From Hyaloperonospora brassicae (Eukaryota; Oomycota; Peronosporomycetes; Peronosporales; Peronosporaceae), in the NCBI GenBank assembly GCA_947650285.1, contig CANTFL010000665.1:207973-271972 (forward strand): DNA of 64,000 nt. The letters are read 5' to 3'. Both the position numbers and the translations under genes were made by a program. The notes below the pieces were generated by a model that was not told the DNA's origin, ran no database searches, and worked only from the letters and a program-made list of their open reading frames with translations. Of the stretch, positions 33,982 to 44,478 are shown one piece after another (the first letter of the stretch is position 1; every line of letters starts with the position of its first letter).

Positions 33982-34434
33982 ATGGCTCGTCCATTATCGA
34001 ATCTCCTTATAAAGGATTTGGAACGGTGCTGGACTAGCACCGCGCATTATGATTTTCAAGCAGTGAAGAAGAGTCTCCTTCATGCGCCAATCTTAGCTTT
34101 GCCTGATCCTGATCGATCTTTCAGTGTCGTCTGTGACGCATCTGACTTTGCCATCGGCAGTGCTCTGTTACAGACAGATTTTGATGGACGGGAACGCGTC
34201 ATTGCGTTTAAGTCCCGGCATCTGAAGGCTGCAGAAAAGAACTATCCTGTTCATTACAAAGAGCTACTTGCAATGAAGTATGCTCTCGTCAAATTCAGAG
34301 TTCATCTTCTTGGCTCTAAGCCGTTTGTGATCTACACCGATCATGCGTCATTACGCACTGCGTCCGGGCGCCACACCTCTCTCAGCGAATGGCTCGTTGG
34401 CTTTCCTTCTTTACAGAATACAACTTCGAGGTAA
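33982..34434 (+). pseudogene. A2 RNase H domain
   Basis: SVVCDASDFAIGSALLQ (first catalytic Asp), HYKELLAMKYAL (Glu) and YTDHASLRT (Asp) are all present in a 150-codon frame. A shift near 34390 leads into the integrase frame. Confidence 0.88.
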
Positions 34435-36319
34435 AATACAAGCCGGGCAAGCAGAATGCTTTGGCTGATGCGTTGTCACGTAGGCCTGACTATGAGCTTG
34501 CTCATGTAACGACTCTGTCATCATCGGTCACTGACCTCATTCGTTCAACATATGCGAAGAATGAACACTGTGTAGCGCTGCTACGTGCTCTAGAGAGCGA
34601 GGAGTTTAACGACTCAGACATTAAATTGTCGACACGTTTGCGTGCGAGGCTACATCAGTATTCCATCGACCAAGGCCTGTTGTGCTATACCACGGATGTG
34701 GAGGATACCCCTCGCATCGTTGTCCCTCATGATGAGAAGTTGAAGTATCGGATCCTCTATGAGGCACATGATACTGCGTTGAGTGGTTATCTCGGTCGTG
34801 AGAAGACCTACGGCTCTGTGAGCCAATGCTATTGGTGGCCTAAAAATTACAAATGGGTGAGCAAATATGTGCGTACGTGTGAAAAGTGTCAACGGGTGAA
34901 ACCCTCACCTCACGCGGCCTCGCCGCTGGCTAGTTTGCCTATACCCTAGGGGTGTTGGGAGTCCATAAGCATGGATTTCCTGTTCGATTTACCGAAAGAT
35001 TCGTATGGCAATACGGGTACTGTGGTCTTTGTTGACCGTTTGAGCAAGATGGCTCATTTAGAGGCGGTACCGGATACCATTGGTGGTGAGGGTACAGCTA
35101 CGCTGTTTATCGACCGAGCATTTCGACAGCACGGTTTGCCGTTGGCAATTGTCTCTGATAGAGATCCTCGCTTCACTGAAAAGTTTTGGAAGTCCATCTC
35201 CAAGGTGCTCGGCACATGATTGGACATGTCCACAACGGATCATTCGCTGACTGATGGTCAAACCGAGCGAGTGAATCGCATCATCGGTGACATCTTGCGC
35301 AGTGTTTGCGCTAAAACGCCAAAGCGTTGGGGTTCGATGATCCCTGTCGTTGAGTTTGCGTTGAATAACGCCGTGCATTCCTGCACCGGCTACACGCTGT
35401 TTTATGTGAATGGTCTCATACACCCTCGCGTTCCGTAAACGATGCCACTGCGCGGTCCAGGGCTTGGTGAAGGAAGAGTTGCCGATCGGCTTGCTGATAT
35501 CAGCCCTACTACTGTTCAAAAACAGGTAAGCGAGTTTCTCGCAACGCGATTGAATGTCTTACGAAATGTGCGTGACGCACTGGCTGATAGCCAAGACAAG
35601 CAGGAGGAACAAGCTGATGCTAAAGGCAGCGGTTGTATTGAACGTTATGAGGTCGGAGACCAAGTTCTACTCAATGCTAAAAAAACATACCTACAAACGT
35701 AGTGTCCGCCGTCTTTAAGACAAAGTTGCGTCCGCGCTTCATGAAACTATTCACGGTCGTCGCCAAGCAGGGAATTGCGTATAAGTTCAACCTTCGGCGC
35801 AAACTGCGCACACATATTGTGTTCTACTTAAGATTGCTTAAGCCGTATCGGGATCCGCACCACGTGAACTGGTAGGCGCTTGCGCCGCGTCGGTTGGCCT
35901 TGGCATCGGTTGCTGAATCCGTATCAGAAGGTCAAGCTGAGCCTCCATCCGGGCTTGGCCCAACTCCAACGCCTGGACACGGGCTCGCATCGCGTCAAGC
36001 GCACTCTGGGTCTTACCCAATGTCTCACGGAGACCACTCAGCTCGAGAAGCACCTTCTCATGCTCCTCCTTCGGTATACCGACCACCTCCGACGCTGCTC
36101 GATGAGCAAGGGAACCGCCAGTTCCATGTGGAGCGACTCCCGAAACGACCTCGTTGTCAGGGTCAATACCAGTATCTGGTGAAGTGGCGAGGGTAACCGG
36201 AGTCGGAGAACTCATGGGAGTTTGAGACACCCATTCGGCAGGATTGCCCATACGCCTTGGATGTCTTTAAACATCGCGGCAGGGGTCATCCCTCGACCAA
36301 GAGCGCTTCTCACCAATAG
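34389..36319 (+). pseudogene. A2 integrase and chromodomain
   Basis: 34389-34949: tail of RNase H (FTEYNFEVKYKPGKQN), then the integrase zinc region, where the second His is Tyr (HDTALSGYLGREK) but CEKC is intact. 34971-35219: core with MDFLFDLPK, FVDRLSKMAHL and IVSDRDPRF; a TGA at 35217-35219 interrupts it. 35220-35438: continues with DGQTERVNRIIGD. 35442-35702: C-terminal barrel part (GDQVLLNAKK). Chromodomain at about 36110-36280: FHVERLPKRPRCQ, YLVKWRG, an in-frame TAA where Tyr is usual, then PESENSWEF. The last stop is TAG at 36317-36319. The A1 stop codons are shared. Confidence 0.9.
35838..36251 (-). CDS. Antisense ORF 2 of element A2 (137 aa), coiled-coil
   Basis: Counterpart of 1492-1905 in A1, with about a dozen substitutions and no stop. 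Opposite strand to the chromodomain. Gly/Thr/Pro-rich N-terminal half, then a heptad helix (EEHEKVLLELSGLRETLGKT, ALDAMRARVQALELGQ). No known domain. Confidence 0.45.
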   Translation of the reverse strand: MGNPAEWVSQTPMSSPTPVTLATSPDTGIDPDNEVVSGVAPHGTGGSLAHRAASEVVGIPKEEHEKVLLELSGLRETLGKTQSALDAMRARVQALELGQARMEAQLDLLIRIQQPMPRPTDAAQAPTSSRGADPDTA

Positions 36320-36473
36320 TGGTGGAGGCAGGTGGGGAGTTGGGAATCGCTTGACTAGCACTTACATCAACCGGCACAGCCGGAGCATAGCGTGTGCGTG
36401 TTCGCAACTGGCCTCTGGCCTTAAGCTTGGCGTAATCATACCGAAGCTTTCGTTTTAGACGAGCGTCTGTCAC
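36267..36473 (-). CDS. Antisense basic segment of element A2 (68 aa)
   Basis: Short frame lying between the two larger antisense ORFs: MTDARLKRKLRYDYAKLKA, then Arg/Thr-rich and Pro/Ser-rich parts. In A1 the same sequence is read (about 1270-1440) but is interrupted. Probably the middle of a single antisense gene whose frame has shifted at both junctions. Confidence 0.35.
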   Translation of the reverse strand: MTDARLKRKLRYDYAKLKARGQLRTRTRYAPAVPVDVSASQAIPNSPPASTTIGEKRSWSRDDPCRDV

Positions 36474-36494
36474 ATCGGTACTTTGCTCTGAGAG

Positions 36495-37085
36495 CTAACA
36501 CGCTGCTGAGGTGTCGTTTCCGATGCACCTAGCGAGCAAAAGCGTTGTCTTCTTCCTCCTATATTCGCCTCCGAATAGAAGGATGGGTATACCCTTCATC
36601 GGTGGAACCGGTGCACCCCGTGCTTGCGTGTCAAGTCGCAACTTGTATTGACTTTGAGTCGTCAAGTGAGGTTGCAGGTACCTCTCGCGAAGTACCTGTC
36701 GACTCGCCACCTCATCAGAAGATGTTGGCTCAGCGCCAATGGCCCACGTTGCCAAAGAACGACCTGTCGTTTGGCGTATACGCTCTTCCACATTGAGTGG
36801 TGTGAACAGATAGCCACGACGACCCTCAAGAGTCGCAGCAAGCTGCATACGGCGCTGAGCGCTCTCCTCTCTTTGGATAGCCAACTGTTGCTGCTCATCG
36901 AGCGGATTGGTGATGATGGCATTGCCCACGATGAGTGTTTGATGCGGCGCCGATGGCGTGTTCGCTTCGCCACACTCGGCAAATGGGTCTGGTGCAGTAT
37001 GAGGCGGTGCCTCTTGCACTGGTGAGTCGGACATTGTCCTCTCTTCACCATGGATATCGGTGTCGCTCCCATAACCCACCTCCAC
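36495..37085 (-). CDS. Antisense ORF 1 of element A2 (196 aa), unknown function
   Basis: Same length and start as the A1 ORF at 660-1250. It lies wholly between the pol stop and the 3' LTR, so it does not depend on pol codons. Acidic/Pro-rich N-terminus, Gln-rich helix, basic C-terminus (GGEYRRKK). Function unknown. Confidence 0.5.
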   Translation of the reverse strand: MEVGYGSDTDIHGEERTMSDSPVQEAPPHTAPDPFAECGEANTPSAPHQTLIVGNAIITNPLDEQQQLAIQREESAQRRMQLAATLEGRRGYLFTPLNVEERIRQTTGRSLATWAIGAEPTSSDEVASRQVLRERYLQPHLTTQSQYKLRLDTQARGAPVPPMKGIPILLFGGEYRRKKTTLLLARCIGNDTSAAC

Positions 37086-37233
37086 ATCGACGCCGAGGTA
37101 GGACGAGAGAGTCGATTACTCATGGGGCGGCTATGCTATGGTGTTTTGTGTTTTGCCAACCGTAAGGTTGAAGCGCACACACACCGTCCTCTTCGAGGAA
37201 AGAATTCGATCGACGTTTTCGGTGACGTCAGTC

Positions 37234-37246
37234 TAGTGGGAGAGGG
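37234..37246 (+). other. Polypurine tract of A2
   Basis: agtgggagaggg directly before the 3' LTR, the counterpart of 499-511. Confidence 0.7.
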
Positions 37247-37778
37247 TGTAACGGGGTTACACGCCGACTGGTAGTTGACAATAGGTGTGGTGCACACAAG
37301 GGATGGGATCCCGTTTTAAATTGATATTAGAACACAGTATCAATTGCTGAATACTGATGTCTGTCAACCATTGATTACGAGATCTTTTAAGAGGTTTGTT
37401 TAGGACATTAGCGAGTAGGTGAATTACTTTGTTCTAAGGTGTTCCATAAGATTAAAAGAGGAAATAAAATTCAGTTTCTATTTTGACCCAATAGACACGT
37501 GCCTCTCTGATGCGTCTTGCGATCGTTAAGGAGGTGGCAACGCCTTTTAGGCATCTACTCCTTGTGCACTCTGTGCGTTTAATTCTTTGAATCGTTTGGT
37601 CCTCGTGGAACCGGGACCATAAGCTCTCTGAGCTTGTTGACTCTTCGAGTCGGGTTCTTTGAACCAAACCTTAGCTCTCTGGGCTGTTGAGGCCTTGATT
37701 CGGGTTCGTAAAAAACCAAATTTGCTCATTGAGCGTTAAGTCTTCCTCTGACATCAGGAGCTGTTTAGATCCGTTACA
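37247..37778 (+). repeat. A2 3' LTR
   Basis: 532 bp, TGTAAC to GTTACA. About 60 bp longer than the 5' LTR because of an extra copy of a 45-50 bp motif (the agctctctgagcttgttgac type) around 37660-37720. Confidence 0.93.
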
Positions 37779-39440
37779 AACATCGAGCTGACCGGCTAGA
37801 TATCGTAAAGCTGCTTCGAGGTAAATAACAAAACGTACAGAGTAAAGTGAGTCACCTTGAGTGTTGCTTGTATCGCTCTTAAACAGGGAGAACAGGCGCC
37901 TGCCGGGTCGAAGGGAGAGCATTGTGTCTCGAAATCATTGCCAAATCAGTCTAAATTTCGTGGTCATCGAAAAGTGGATTGAGCATGGGGAGACGTTTGT
38001 CGCGGTTGGCAGTGTCAAAATTTAGTGGGAGGTCGATTCCAAGAATATGGAAGCGATCATTTTATATCTGAGCGCGTGCTGCTATCACCCTGTAAGCCCA
38101 CACTGCATCGGCAGTACTGCGACAGGGTTTAAACACGCTTTGTTGTGAGGACAAATATTTTTCGAGTTTGATGGAGATGCGGCGTAGCACAACCAAAGAA
38201 ATTGCACCACGAATGCGATTGAGTAAGACGATTGGTCGAAAGCTGGCGCATTGACCAGCCGGCTTGTTTAGCTTGTGAACTTTAAGAAAAAATCATGTCG
38301 CCCAGGTGGATATTATTTCCCGTGGCAAATTTTTTATAGAATAATGTCGGCGAGTGGTCAAGCTAATATCTCTGATCCATACTGGAGTAGCTCGGCAGTG
38401 ATGGAGTCTGGGCCTGTTGCACGTTCGAGCCCAAATCGGTGATCGGGTTGTTCATACGTCGTTTTACGCCGTCTTCGGTGACGGGCGTGCGCGTAGGATC
38501 GAAGAACTAGTCCTGGAAGTGTCGCTTGATCTAGATACATGTTGCCTGGCGGCTGAGGATATAACTAAATGTAGAGTCATGCAAAAAAATGGTGAAAAGC
38601 GCCGTCTGAAGAGGGCTGACGTGGCTTTAAACATGTGAGTAAAGGTGTTTGACTGTTCCATGATAGCAAGTTTATCGTCGATGAAAGTCCAGCAAGAGCT
38701 TTGCTACGTTATCGAATCATTGCAGGAGTCGTTTGCGTTTGGCTCTAAGAGCTGAGACGTCTTGCGGGTGGTCGTTGTAGATGAGCCGCCGAAGTTGACG
38801 TTGTTAGTACGAGATGAAGGAAAGATTGTGATGCACCTTTTTACCATACTATACAAGCGGCATGAATCCGACAGAGTCCGCCGCGGCCTCAAGCGCAGAG
38901 TGAAGATTGCTTTTACATCGTTTATTCGCGGTTTTCTCTTTTTGTGATAGGTCGGCGATGTACACCTCTAAACAGTCGTGGTACAAGGCGCAATACTTTC
39001 TTTTTTTAACAAGAATATGTGTTGCCAAGCGCGTTTCAGCTTCGCTATCACGTGCTCGATTTTGACCTCGGCGAAGTCCGCGTAAGGCGCGGCGGTCGAA
39101 GTCGAGCGTGATAAGATTGTGGTATGTCGGGATACGAGCCCCCTCAGGATTGCGCGTTACGGCATCATTTATTCGTCCGTTGGCTGCAGATGATGTAGTC
39201 GATTTGGTCAAAGATGCTGTGCTTTCTAAGTCATGGTGTCAATTTTGTGATGTTGCGCACATTTATTAGATGCTGTGTTAGTGATAAACAAATCATTAGC
39301 ATTAAAAAAGAAGCGAGGATGTGGCCATTGCGGTTCCGTCGGCCACGGCCCCATTGTCCAAGAAACGATCCTCTGTCGCGGCGTTGACCAATTATAACTG
39401 TAAAACCTCCGAGATGTGTGTCGTGTCGCATAGTGGGAGC
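37779..39440 (-). pseudogene. LINE (non-LTR) retrotransposon remnant: endonuclease and reverse transcriptase
   Basis: Minus strand from about 39440: an AP-endonuclease-like segment (DTHLGGFTVIIG, GSFLGQWGRGRRNRNGHILASF, then FDQIDYIICSQRTNK and YHNLITLDFDRRALRGLR) in several frames; then RT fragments (about 38530: GLERATGPDSITAELLQYG; about 38100-38260: PIVLLNRIRGAISLVVLRRISIKLEKYLSSQQSVFKPCRS; 37783-37922: TQGDSLYSVRFVIYLEAALR, the RT QGD..SP.LF..YL motif). Many stops: long dead. The RT ends abruptly at 37779, where the A2 LTR begins, and no continuation is recognised beyond A2. Confidence 0.75.
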
Positions 39441-39672
39441 TTCGATATTGCTGTGTTCGGGTCCGCGTATAAGCCGGCTATTGCTGCAATAGTATTGTGG
39501 TATAGTAGTTAGTCAAATTTGTGGCAATACAGTCTTAACGTAACTACACAACAACCGCCGAGCAAGTCGGCGAAGTTGGGCTTGTACGTCGGGTACACAC
39601 CCTTCGGGTCCAGTTGTGGATATTGACTATCTGGGTACCTCCAACCACTCATACTAATTTCCAGAAGACTGC

Positions 39673-39848
39673 CTTAGCTCAGCGGATTCTGTTCCCCTAA
39701 TCCTGTGACTTCGTACCATAAGTAGACGTCGGCGTAATCGCGCGTTTACGTGTCATCGGGCGCAATATACGCCCGACTAGAATACTTACGGTGTCCTTAA
39801 TAGAAGACTTACCAGCTCGTCGCTCGATGAGTCTTTCGACAGTTTCGT
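39673..39848. other. Short unassigned stretch
   Basis: Nothing convincing is seen. A tRNA A-box-like string at 39673-39686 has no matching B box or cloverleaf. Confidence 0.4.
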
Positions 39849-39879
39849 CTATTGTGCTACTGTCCAGCCGTTCGCGAGT

Positions 39880-40030
39880 CTTAAAGCGGTACCCTCTAAT
39901 GGATCACTGTCTCGCCGGGCGACGAATTTAAAAGCGATACCGTCTATTGGGTCACCGGCTTGCCGTGCGAAGGAACTCAGAACGTTTCCATCTATTGGGT
40001 CACCGGCTCGCCGTGAGACGAGACTGATCT
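39880..40030 (-). repeat. 48-bp tandem repeat, three copies, open reading frame
   Basis: Unit of 48 bp around the string gggtcaccggctygccg, repeated about three times with divergence. On the minus strand it is open (39849-40046) and encodes a 16-residue unit of the form AGDPIDGxxxxxxARx. Length in multiples of three and frame conservation suggest it once was, or is, coding. No protein family recognised. Confidence 0.7.
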
Positions 40031-40046
40031 TTTGCCGAAAGCGCAT

Positions 40047-42525
40047 AGTGCCCCTCCCCTCGGGACGACCTTAACCCTAGGCGCTTTCAATCGAGACATC
40101 TACAAGCTATGCTTCTCGAGGCTCGACAGCAGGCATACTTAAACTCGCGCAGGGACTTACCTCAAAAGTTTACACGTGTATTGGACTTTAAAATTTTGCT
40201 CTGTATTGATTATCTCCTGTTCTATCCCAGATAACAAAAAGGACTATTGAGTGGTTCTACGTCATCCCCATAGTCGTCATATACTACTACCTAGTGGGAT
40301 GGACTAGTGATCATCTAACTCTCTCGTTGGGTCATCCCTCGTCGATTCTTGGCTCGTAGAGTGTTATCTCGTGTAGTCTTTTATAGTCGAGTCTCGATTC
40401 GTCGACTTGGGTGCCTTCCGGCTTCTCTCGTTGGATACACCACTCCTATAATCAAGCCAAAAGTAGGGACAACCACGTTCGGAAATGTCCGACACCACAG
40501 GATACCCACTATGGGGCGCGTGTGTGTTTATAAAATTCCCCCGCTGGGCTTTAGGAAGGCGTAGCTGAAGAACCCCAACTCGACCGGACCGAGCTTAGTA
40601 CTTGTAAAGGAACATATGTGGATGAGGGTCAATTGCAAAACTAATTCCGTGCCAACGGCTAGAAAATGGAAGGGTAAATAAAGGATGCGTACCGACCTTC
40701 CGATCATGCTGAAAGACCATACGAGTTTTTTAATTACCAAAATGTCGATCTTGTACGTCGACCTATCCCTGGGAAGGGTCTCGAATGGCTTGCGCTGGGA
40801 ATGCATGAGTTGAACATTGACCGTATCTAAGCGGAGATGCCGAGGTTTCGGGCGCGTCTGCGTGTGTCGTGGTCGCTTAATTGGCGGTTCGGGCTGGATG
40901 AGGTTAAAGAAAGGTGAGTGGTAGGAGAGACCCGTCAAATACTGACGTATTCCGTGAAACACCCGTTGGAAGTCCTGAGCCATCATCATGCTCGCTCAAG
41001 CTTCCCGAGAGGGCGTCACCCCAACCCGATCAGGATTTACGAAAACAAGACATTGATTATATCTGGAAGAACCAAAGAATTTCAAAATCGATAAATGCGC
41101 TAAAAGAGAAGAGGGAAATGTACCAAATGAATTCGGTTTAATAATTCATCACATCATAGATAGGCTTACCAAAAAGAATACAATTAGAAATCGAATATAA
41201 CCTTGAAGAGTGCACAAACGACGTACACTTTCCGCTTAAATATCTACATCAACACATATCAAATCGGCCGGATACTTACTTACAATATTGTACCAATCAA
41301 AAAGAGATTAAACCTTATCATCTGTTAAGTGGTGATGAAAGATTTTCTGATCGATTGACCACTTGATTTTGCGCCATAAAAGCTGTTTACACGCGAGTTT
41401 TTTTTGCCATATGAGCGTTAGTATCCTTTTGAAGCGCATCGGGACCGATTCGATCAAAAAACGTAGCTGATGAAGTGCGGGTTCATATTGTTCTGCATGT
41501 ATATTGATGACCGAGGAGATCGCCGTACTTGTGCTTTCGTGCGTTATGTCCCTCAATGCAAAAAGCAACACTGCTTATGTTTGTAAGAGCTTATGGACGA
41601 CAATATCCAAGTCAAACCGAACACAATACCACAAATAGCAGCTTCACTCAGGACCACGGTATCGCTCATCCCTATCACACGTATTGAATGCTCCGTGTCT
41701 GCATGCATCCGCATGACGCCTTGCCCCTGGACAGAACGATAACGTTTGTGTAAGCTTTACAGTATAATGTCAGTTATTGCTGCCTATATCGATTCGTCAG
41801 CTTCTGCTGCCTGAAGCTGCTCCGTTAATACTGTAACAGCACTGTGAAGCTCAACTTTGTAACCGCTATATCTCGATTCATGCAAACGCAACGACATTGC
41901 CATGATAAACGCCACATGCACAAACAATGTCGAACCCCGTAAAAATGAACGTAAGATATTGAAGCAACGAGGCTTTGCCGACGACAAAAATGTGACATTG
42001 TGAGAATAATCGCGACGAGTCACGCGCTCATTCTGCTCGCAAAAATAATTACCAACTTAAAAGCTGCAAATTTCTAAAATAGTTTATCAAAGACAATGAA
42101 GAAAACCTACAAATACTCCTATCCATATACACTCTTCCCTCTGATAATTTCCTCCCGATAAGCTATAACCTCTAGTAGGTCATCGATTTCCGCGTCCACG
42201 GACATCGTTCTATGGCCGCTGAGTTGTAAGCTATAAGTTATGATTTAATAGGAAAAGGCAATTTCAAAGATGGCCACTTGTTTTCTTATTATAGAAGAGA
42301 AAAAATACTTGAGCCACATATCGAGGGTGGTTTGGGTGGTGGAAGTGTCGCGAAGATCAAGCTGGAGGGTTTGAAGGACTTTATAAATAGCTTGGTGACC
42401 TTTCTGGGATACGTCGAGCAGGGACCAGGTGTCTAGAAGATGGTTAATCGTCTCGGTTCTGATAAATGTATCTGCGGCAGGTGCCGCATCTTCACTGTTA
42501 TCTCTTCATCATCTACCTCCAAAAC
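40047..42525. other. Unassigned region
   Basis: About 2.5 kb. Open frames up to 153 codons (40528-40989, minus) have no recognised domain. No LTR, TIR or RNA gene could be supported. Confidence 0.5.
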
Positions 42526-44001
42526 CTATTTTAGGATCTCATTGTTGATTAGCTCAGGCTGAGCAGTATCATACTCTTCGATGGGATCGAGTAGCTCCAA
42601 AATTTTCCTGGGATCTCGGACACGCAGCTTCTTAATTTGGGCTACCAGCTCTTGTTCCAGCTCACTTTCTTCCTCCTCGACCTCCGTTGCGCCATATTTA
42701 CTCCTTTCCACCTCCACTGCACTTGAAATGACCGATTTAGTAGAAAAATCCCCAAGTGGCTAAAACAGTTGGCATTAGTAAAGCTTGAATCTCGTTCCAG
42801 GCAGCCACCGACCTGTGCATGGCAGTGAGTTGCTCTAATTTATAAATGTTGAAACCCTCTCTACGCTCGTCACGTTCCATCGCATTCTCCAGATGGTAAC
42901 GGCGATACAGCCGCTAAAATGCTGCGATGACACCAGCATTCATCGGCTAAATCATAGAGGTCCTATGTGGTGAAAGCAGCTGAACCTTGACGTTAGTTAA
43001 CGTAAGGTCATTCGTCATATGCTACAGACCATTGTCAATTCATAGAGGGATATTGCTACTTTTGATCTGAAACAATACAATGTTAGAATAATATGTTTTC
43101 TTAGTTCAAATGGCTACGCACCTTCATCGTTTTGTCAAGATTTGCAAGCCATTCCTGGAATAACACGCCCGTCATCCCAGCCTTTGTGTTGTTGAGATAG
43201 AGAAATCTATGTGCTTGACCTAATTTCTAGTCAAAGTAGCGGGGCTTCTTGGGAATTTCCCAGTAAAGAAAGGCTGAAGCTTGCCAGAGCCATCATCATT
43301 TGCAGTGAGCGCGATTGTAATACGCGACTGCATAGGAAGTCAATGCATACTCTTGTGTTAGTATATGGCAACAAGCATTCTGCAAATTTTCACCTTGGGT
43401 TTTTTTGTCCTTTGAGGTCTTGCTGTGCAATAGTCCTGTCAGGTGTCATGCTGCAGTATAGTCCTGCAATTAATTTTGTCAGACTCGGTATTAATTAGAA
43501 ATATACCAAACTAAATTTACCGGTTTCATCCATGTTGTAAACATCACATAGCGCGTACTCTGCGATGACCTTCTTTACACCAGGCAGAGCTTTATTCATA
43601 GCCTCCACGTCCACTGACCCGCTCCCACCGCATATATTGACAGCGCGGAGCACGTAAATTTGCTAAAAATTTATTAAGCCATCCGTGCGAGATAGTGATA
43701 GTGTCGTCAGGAGTACCAAGCAATTAAACAAGCCGAAGAGCTTTCGCACAGATGACGTCACCGGTGATAATCACCTTGCGGTGTTGACATTGCACGACCC
43801 AAAGAGACACAGGTTCTTCCAATATAGGATGTTGAACCAGCCGATGTCGCTTTGCATTTGAAATGCTTGGATCCATATTCTCCAGAGTAGACCGCTTTCG
43901 AAAGATCTTGCTGATTGATGCCTGTGACAGCATTTAGAAAAGGCCGAACTCCGCCATATCCCATTGCGCCAGTTCCGTTTAAGATAAATTTGAGCTCTCA
44001 T
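42526..44001 (-). pseudogene. Tigger/pogo-type (CENP-B-like) DDE transposase, decayed
   Basis: Read from 44001: an N-terminal fragment, then a CENP-B-type helix-turn-helix (43724-43933: LSQASISKIFRKRSTLENMD, SNAKRHRLVQHPILEEPVSLWV, VIITGDVICAKALRL); the DDE core (43500-43680: SGSVDVEAMNKALPGVKKVI, VYNMDETG with a catalytic Asp); AGMTGVLFQEWLANLDK near 43170; a possible short intron; DNDLTLTNVKVQLL-type sequence near 42990; then YKLEQLTAMHRSVAAWNEI near 42820; and an acidic C-terminal tail (42526-42717: IKKLRVRDPRKILELLDPIEE). Multiple stops and shifts make it inactive. Confidence 0.8.
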
Positions 44002-44337
44002 CCGTGTTTTCGCATAATTGCAGACGTTTTCCTTTGGTAAGACGGGTCTGCGACATTAAATTTGCTCAGATTTCACACGAACAGGCATAACACGGTAAAA
44101 AAATGCGTATATGTGGCTTTCCCTGTGTCATAATTGTCAGCTCTGACGAAAGGATCTATGGGTGCGTCTCAGACCGTTGGGAAGGAAGCAAACTAGCTAC
44201 GAGCCTGATACTTTTGTTCTGTTCCAGTATTGAAAGCCTTAGGGAAGGATTTTGGCTTGTACTCAAGAGAAGTGGGGGTTGGTTTGTGTGCCCACGTCCG
44301 CTTTGTTAATCACTAAATTGATTGATTATTCTCATGT

Positions 44338-44478
44338 AGGGATGGGTTAAACATCCCCAAGTGAAAGACTACCTGTCCCCAAGTCCATCCCCAACTACAC
44401 AAAGACATATGATCAGTTATTTTTGGGTCGTAATTTGTGCTCGTCTTGACAGATGGCAAAACGACAGCCGTACATAGC
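44338..44478 (+). repeat. Left TIR (141 bp)
   Basis: Inverted partner of 46958-47098. Longest conserved block lies around 44410-44460 (ttatttttgggtcgtaattt). Confidence 0.9.

Larger units (their letters stand above)
30139..37778 (+). mobile_element. Ty3/gypsy chromodomain LTR retrotransposon A2
   Basis: Full-length copy, TGTAAC at 30139 to GTTACA at 37778, with LTRs of 473 and 532 bp and an internal region of 6635 bp. Gene order is as in A1, which it matches almost base for base in inverted orientation, including the positions of stops and frame breaks. The flanking pentamers differ (aaagc before, aacat after), so there is no target duplication. The 3' end sits inside a LINE reverse transcriptase; the other half of that LINE is not found at the 5' side. 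Confidence 0.95.

Noticed and set aside
39673..39720. tRNA-like A box (ttagctcagcgg)
   Set aside because: No B box, no acceptor stem or cloverleaf can be formed; no tRNA gene called.
40528..40989. 153-codon minus-strand open frame
   Set aside because: Unremarkable composition, no motif or conserved repeat; insufficient for a gene call.
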